Assembly (NCBI GenBank): GCA_943372585.1
Contig: CALRZF020000016.1
Span: 1-24,344, forward strand
Direction of reading: 5' to 3'
DNA: 24,344 nt
DNA from: RAM1 sp943372585
GTDB lineage: Bacteria; Pseudomonadota; Gammaproteobacteria; Burkholderiales; Burkholderiaceae_C
Each line of letters opens with the position of its first letter. The stretch's first letter is position 1. Of the stretch, positions 21,860 through 24,344 are shown piece after piece. The notes under the pieces are model-generated. The model saw only the letters and a list, made by a program, of their open reading frames with translations, was not told the origin of the DNA and did no database searches. A program made the translations under genes and the position numbers.

Positions 21860-22614
21860 GCCCCCTCCTCCTCATCCAGCTTGGTGGCGTACACAAAAAA
21901 TTCGCGGTTGCCGTCGCCGCCTTCAATCGGGCTGTCAAACCAGTTGACCACCCGCAGGCCCAGTTCGGCACAGGCGTCGCGGATGCGCTGCTCCACCACC
22001 GGGTAGAACGCCGCGTCCTTGACGATGCCGCCCTTGCCGATCTGGGGTGGCTGCAGTTCAAACTGCGGCTTGACCAGCATCAACAGCACGGCACCTGGCT
22101 TCATGAGCGGCACCAGCGCGGGCAGCACCAGCGTGAGCGAGATGAACGACAGATCGCCCGTCACCAGGTCAAACGCGTCATCACCCACGTGCTCTGCCGT
22201 CAGTTCGCGGGCGTTGACGCTTTCCACCGCCGTCACGCGTGCGTCCTGGCGCAGGTTGTCGTGCAGCTGGCCGTGGCCCACGTCCACGCCCACCACATGC
22301 TGCGCACCATGCTGCAGCAAGCAGTCGGTAAAGCCGCCGGTGGACTGGCCCACGTCCAGGCAGTGCAGGCCCTGAACAGACAGGCCGGCGGCCTTGAGCG
22401 CGCCTTCGAGCTTCAGGCCGCCGCGCGACACATAGCGTGCTTCGGCGGCGTCCAGCAGCTCGATCTGCGCGGTGTCGGGCAGCTCGTTGCCGTTCTTGGT
22501 GACGGGCCGCCACTGTTCGCCGTCAAACCAGCGAACGCCCGCTGCAATCAGGCGCTGCGCCTGAGAGCGCGAAGTGGCAAGCCCGCGTTCCAACAGCAGT
22601 TGGTCAGCGCGCAC
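21856..22614 (-). CDS. tlyA: TlyA-family rRNA 2'-O-methyltransferase/hemolysin-like protein
   Basis: The 252-residue protein has an N-terminal S4 RNA-binding domain (MRADQLLLERGLATSRSQAQRLIAAGVRWFDG). An FtsJ/RrmJ-type SAM-dependent methyltransferase domain follows: YVSRGGLKLEGAL, CLDVGQSTGGFTDCLLQHGA, VGVDVGHGQL, DLVTGDLSFISL, LLMLVKPQFE and GNREFFVYA. The K-D-K-E catalytic set appears present. TlyA of mycobacteria methylates ribose in 16S and 23S rRNA; the target here is unknown. The start is GTG 22612-22614, 4 bp after the ahcY stop. The methyltransferase yields SAH, which AhcY removes, and the same SAH riboswitch should control both. Confidence 0.92.
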   Translation of the reverse strand: MRADQLLLERGLATSRSQAQRLIAAGVRWFDGEQWRPVTKNGNELPDTAQIELLDAAEARYVSRGGLKLEGALKAAGLSVQGLHCLDVGQSTGGFTDCLLQHGAQHVVGVDVGHGQLHDNLRQDARVTAVESVNARELTAEHVGDDAFDLVTGDLSFISLTLVLPALVPLMKPGAVLLMLVKPQFELQPPQIGKGGIVKDAAFYPVVEQRIRDACAELGLRVVNWFDSPIEGGDGNREFFVYATKLDEEEGA

Positions 22615-22618
22615 CCGG

Positions 22619-24064
22619 TCAATACCGGTACGTGTCGGCCTTGTACGGGCCCTGCTTGCTCACGCCGATGTAGGCGGCCTGTTCGTCGGTCAACTCGCTC
22701 AGCATCGCGCCGACCTTCTTCAGGTGCAGGCGGGCGACCTTTTCGTCCAGGTGCTTGGGCAACACATAGACCTTGCCGGCCTTGTATTCCTTGCTCTTGG
22801 TGAAGAGTTCGATCTGCGCGATCGTCTGGTTGGCAAACGACGATGACATCACAAAGCTGGGGTGGCCCGTGCCGCAACCCAGGTTCACCAGGCGGCCCTT
22901 GGCCAGCAGGATGATGCGCTTTTCGGGGTTCTTGCCCTTCTTGGGGAAGATCACATGGTCCACCTGGGGCTTGATCTCTTCCCACTTCAGCTTTTCCAGG
23001 GAGGCAACGTCGATCTCGTTGTCAAAGTGGCCGATGTTGCAGACGATGGCCTGGTCCTTCATGGCGGCCATGTGCTTGTAGGTGATGACGTTCTTGTTGC
23101 CGGTGGCCGACACAAAAATGTCGGCCTTGTCGGCGGCGTAGTCCATGGTCACAACCTTGTAGCCTTCCATCGCGGCCTGCAGGGCGTTGATGGGGTCAAT
23201 CTCGGTCACCCACACCTGGGCGCTCAGTGCGCGCAGGGCCTGGGCCGAGCCCTTGCCCACGTCACCGTAGCCGGCCACCAGGGCCACCTTGCCGGCGACC
23301 ATGACGTCGGTCGCGCGCTTGATGGCGTCCACCAGCGATTCGCGGCAGCCGTACAGGTTGTCGAACTTGCTCTTGGTCACCGAATCGTTCACGTTGATGG
23401 CGCGGAACGCCAGCGTGCCCTTGGCCGACATTTCATTCAGGCGCAGCACGCCCGTGGTGGTTTCTTCGGTCACGCCAATGATGGCCTTCAGACGGCGGCT
23501 GTACCAGGTGGGGTCCACCTTGAGCTTGGCCTTGATGGCGGCAAACAGGCAGGTTTCTTCTTCGCTGCCGGGCTTGGCCAGCACCTTGATGTCTTTTTCA
23601 GCACGGGCGCCCAGGTGCATCAGCAGCGTGGCATCGCCGCCGTCGTCCAGGATCATGTTGGGGCCTTCGGCCTTGCTGCCCTTGGCGCCGAACTCAAAAA
23701 TGCGGTGTGTGTAATCCCAGTAGTCTTTCAGCGTCTCGCCCTTGTAGGCAAACACCGGCGTGCCTTCGGCCACCAGGGCGGCGGCGGCGTGGTCTTGGGT
23801 GCTGAAGATGTTGCACGAGGCCCAGCGCACCTGCGCGCCCAAGGCCTGCAGCGTTTCCACCAGCACGGCGGTCTGGATGGTCATGTGCAGCGAGCCGGTA
23901 ATGCGCGCACCCTTCAGCGGCTGGGCCTTGGCGAATTCCTCGCGGATGGCCATCAGGCCGGGCATCTCGGTTTCAGCGATCTTGATTTCCTTGCGGCCCC
24001 AGGCGGCCAGCGACAGGTCGGCAATGGCATGGTCAGGGTGCAGGGGTTTGAGAACAGCGCTCAT
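22619..24064 (-). CDS. ahcY: S-adenosylhomocysteine hydrolase
   Basis: AhcY splits SAH to homocysteine and adenosine, which relieves inhibition of methyltransferases. The 481-residue product is the long bacterial form. Signatures are LHMTIQTAVLVETLQALGAQVRWASCNIFSTQDHAAAAL, the NAD-binding GYGDVGKGSAQALR, CNIGHFDNEIDVASL, and the C-terminal GPYKADTYRY. Start ATG 24062-24064 follows GGAG in TTTTGGAGTGACC. The open frame continues 51 codons further to 24217, but that part is the riboswitch and leader and is not coding. It is the first gene of ahcY-tlyA-metF. Confidence 0.98.
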   Translation of the reverse strand: MSAVLKPLHPDHAIADLSLAAWGRKEIKIAETEMPGLMAIREEFAKAQPLKGARITGSLHMTIQTAVLVETLQALGAQVRWASCNIFSTQDHAAAALVAEGTPVFAYKGETLKDYWDYTHRIFEFGAKGSKAEGPNMILDDGGDATLLMHLGARAEKDIKVLAKPGSEEETCLFAAIKAKLKVDPTWYSRRLKAIIGVTEETTTGVLRLNEMSAKGTLAFRAINVNDSVTKSKFDNLYGCRESLVDAIKRATDVMVAGKVALVAGYGDVGKGSAQALRALSAQVWVTEIDPINALQAAMEGYKVVTMDYAADKADIFVSATGNKNVITYKHMAAMKDQAIVCNIGHFDNEIDVASLEKLKWEEIKPQVDHVIFPKKGKNPEKRIILLAKGRLVNLGCGTGHPSFVMSSSFANQTIAQIELFTKSKEYKAGKVYVLPKHLDEKVARLHLKKVGAMLSELTDEQAAYIGVSKQGPYKADTYRY

Positions 24065-24110
24065 GGTCACTCCAAAAAATGAATTTTGTGAACCACTGCC
24101 AAATGGGGAA

Positions 24111-24135
24111 CTCACCTCACAGGACAGTGGGTGAG
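24111..24135 (-). promoter_or_regulatory. Candidate expression platform of the SAH riboswitch
   Basis: GGTGAG (24111-24116) can pair with CTCACC (24130-24135) on the minus strand. The second arm shares bases with the pseudoknot arm of the aptamer (24133-24138), so the two pairings exclude each other. A further pairing CCACTG/CAGTGG (24125-24130, 24093-24098) is also possible. Confidence 0.4.
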
Positions 24136-24210
24136 CGTCGTTGCGGGGTCTGGTTCCGAGCCTCACGCCTTGCATCTGGTCAGATGGCGGCGCTGCAACG
24201 CTCCTCGGAA
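24130..24210 (-). ncRNA. SAH riboswitch upstream of ahcY
   Basis: Read on the minus strand, the leader begins TTCCGAGGAGCG (24210-24199) and later has GAGGCTCGGAA (24164-24154) and ACGCTCAC (24138-24131), the conserved blocks of SAH riboswitches. Stem P1 pairs TTCCGAG (24204-24210) with CTCGGAA (24154-24160). The pseudoknot pairs GAGCGT (24198-24203) with ACGCTC (24133-24138). Between them a hairpin with CATCT/AGATG around GACC, inside CGCC/GGCG, forms P2. The predicted transcription start is about one base before P1. In known cases SAH binding turns on genes of SAH removal and methionine recycling, here ahcY, tlyA and metF. Confidence 0.92.
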
Positions 24211-24217
24211 TGCCCAA

Positions 24218-24225
24218 ATTATAAT
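24218..24225. promoter_or_regulatory. Overlapping divergent -10 boxes for ahcY and prfC
   Basis: ATTATAAT is a perfect palindrome that gives TATAAT on the minus strand (24218-24223) and TATAAT on the plus strand (24220-24225). The minus box predicts a start near 24211, at the edge of the riboswitch. The plus box predicts a start near 24232, about 45 nt before prfC. Both -35 regions are weak. Confidence 0.7.
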
Positions 24226-24276
24226 CATGGCCTGCCCTGCGCGCCCTGGCGCCGCCCCTTTTTCCCCGGAGCTCCT

Positions 24277-24344
24277 GTGTCCTTCGCCTCTGAAACCCGG
24301 CGCCGCCGTACCTTTGCCATCATTTCCCACCCCGACGCGGGCAA
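24277..24344 (+). CDS. prfC: Peptide chain release factor 3, 3'-truncated by the window edge
   Basis: The first 22 codons are visible from GTG 24277, behind CGGAG at a 5-nt spacing. They encode a short basic N-terminus and then RRTFAIISHPDAG, running into the G1 nucleotide-binding loop that is characteristic of RF3 (PrfC). RF3 is a GTPase that recycles class-1 release factors after termination. LepA or BipA have different N-termini, so PrfC is the best call. Confidence 0.9.
   Translation, partial: MSFASETRRRRTFAIISHPDAG

Noticed and set aside
22862..24082. Open frame of 406 codons on the + strand opposite ahcY
   Set aside because: It is antisense to an unmistakable AhcY, has a His/Gly/Val-rich composition typical of GC-rich shadow frames, and has no family-like motif.
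24065..24217. N-terminal extension of AhcY by 51 codons
   Set aside because: The stretch is the SAH riboswitch and leader. ATG 24064 has a ribosome-binding site and gives the normal N-terminus.
1..24344. Mobile elements, CRISPR arrays, tRNA or rRNA genes
   Set aside because: No direct-repeat arrays, transposase or integrase frames, tRNA cloverleaf or rRNA sequences were seen on either strand.

Overview
The window is GC-rich, densely packed chromosomal DNA from a betaproteobacterium, most likely Burkholderiales and probably Comamonadaceae. The support is the gene content and order: rplM-rpsI next to a bactofilin and erpA, a paaABCDE cluster behind a PaaR-like operator, a general trimeric porin, and an ahcY operon with an SAH riboswitch. 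I see no tRNA, rRNA, insertion sequence, prophage or CRISPR. No gene-free stretch exceeds about 265 bases. Both ends cut genes: a histidine kinase on the left and prfC on the right.

Region 1 (1-5421, all + strand): a truncated sensor kinase and a FixJ/NarL-type response regulator overlap by ATGA. Between the regulator and a secreted HbpS/GlcG-like protein lie two CGTA-N4-TACG palindromes exactly 22 bp apart. An exported ankyrin-repeat protein follows. Kinase, LuxR-type regulator and secreted HbpS-family protein together recall the HbpS-SenS-SenR heme/redox sensing system of Streptomyces. This is the best candidate in the window for an undescribed system. An AraC-type regulator and an orphan ABC-transporter binding protein follow.

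Region 2 (5414-14423): tyrS (-) is divergent from an M23 peptidase-anmK pair (+). Next, on the minus strand and listed from low to high coordinate, come a DHA2-type MFS transporter, erpA, a bactofilin, a TM/coiled-coil protein, rpsI and rplM. RlmJ (+) is divergent from rplM. The theme is translation plus cell-wall hydrolysis, recycling and cytoskeleton. Two clear intrinsic terminators separate the minus-strand units.

Region 3 (14435-20508): a porin (-) is divergent from paaABCDE (+), the phenylacetyl-CoA epoxidase. A perfect 11-bp-arm inverted repeat, probably a PaaR operator, lies just upstream of the paaA -10 box. The porin leader carries a terminator-like hairpin. A DMT/EamA exporter follows, with a probably leaderless start.

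Region 4 (20423-24344): ahcY-tlyA-metF, and probably a DUF4124 protein, read on the minus strand behind an SAH riboswitch that begins almost at the predicted transcription start. Its -10 box overlaps a -10 box for prfC on the other strand in one 8-bp palindrome.

The three genes araC, rlmJ and eamA share a -10-like hexamer 6-7 nt before ATG and have no Shine-Dalgarno sequence, which suggests leaderless mRNAs.
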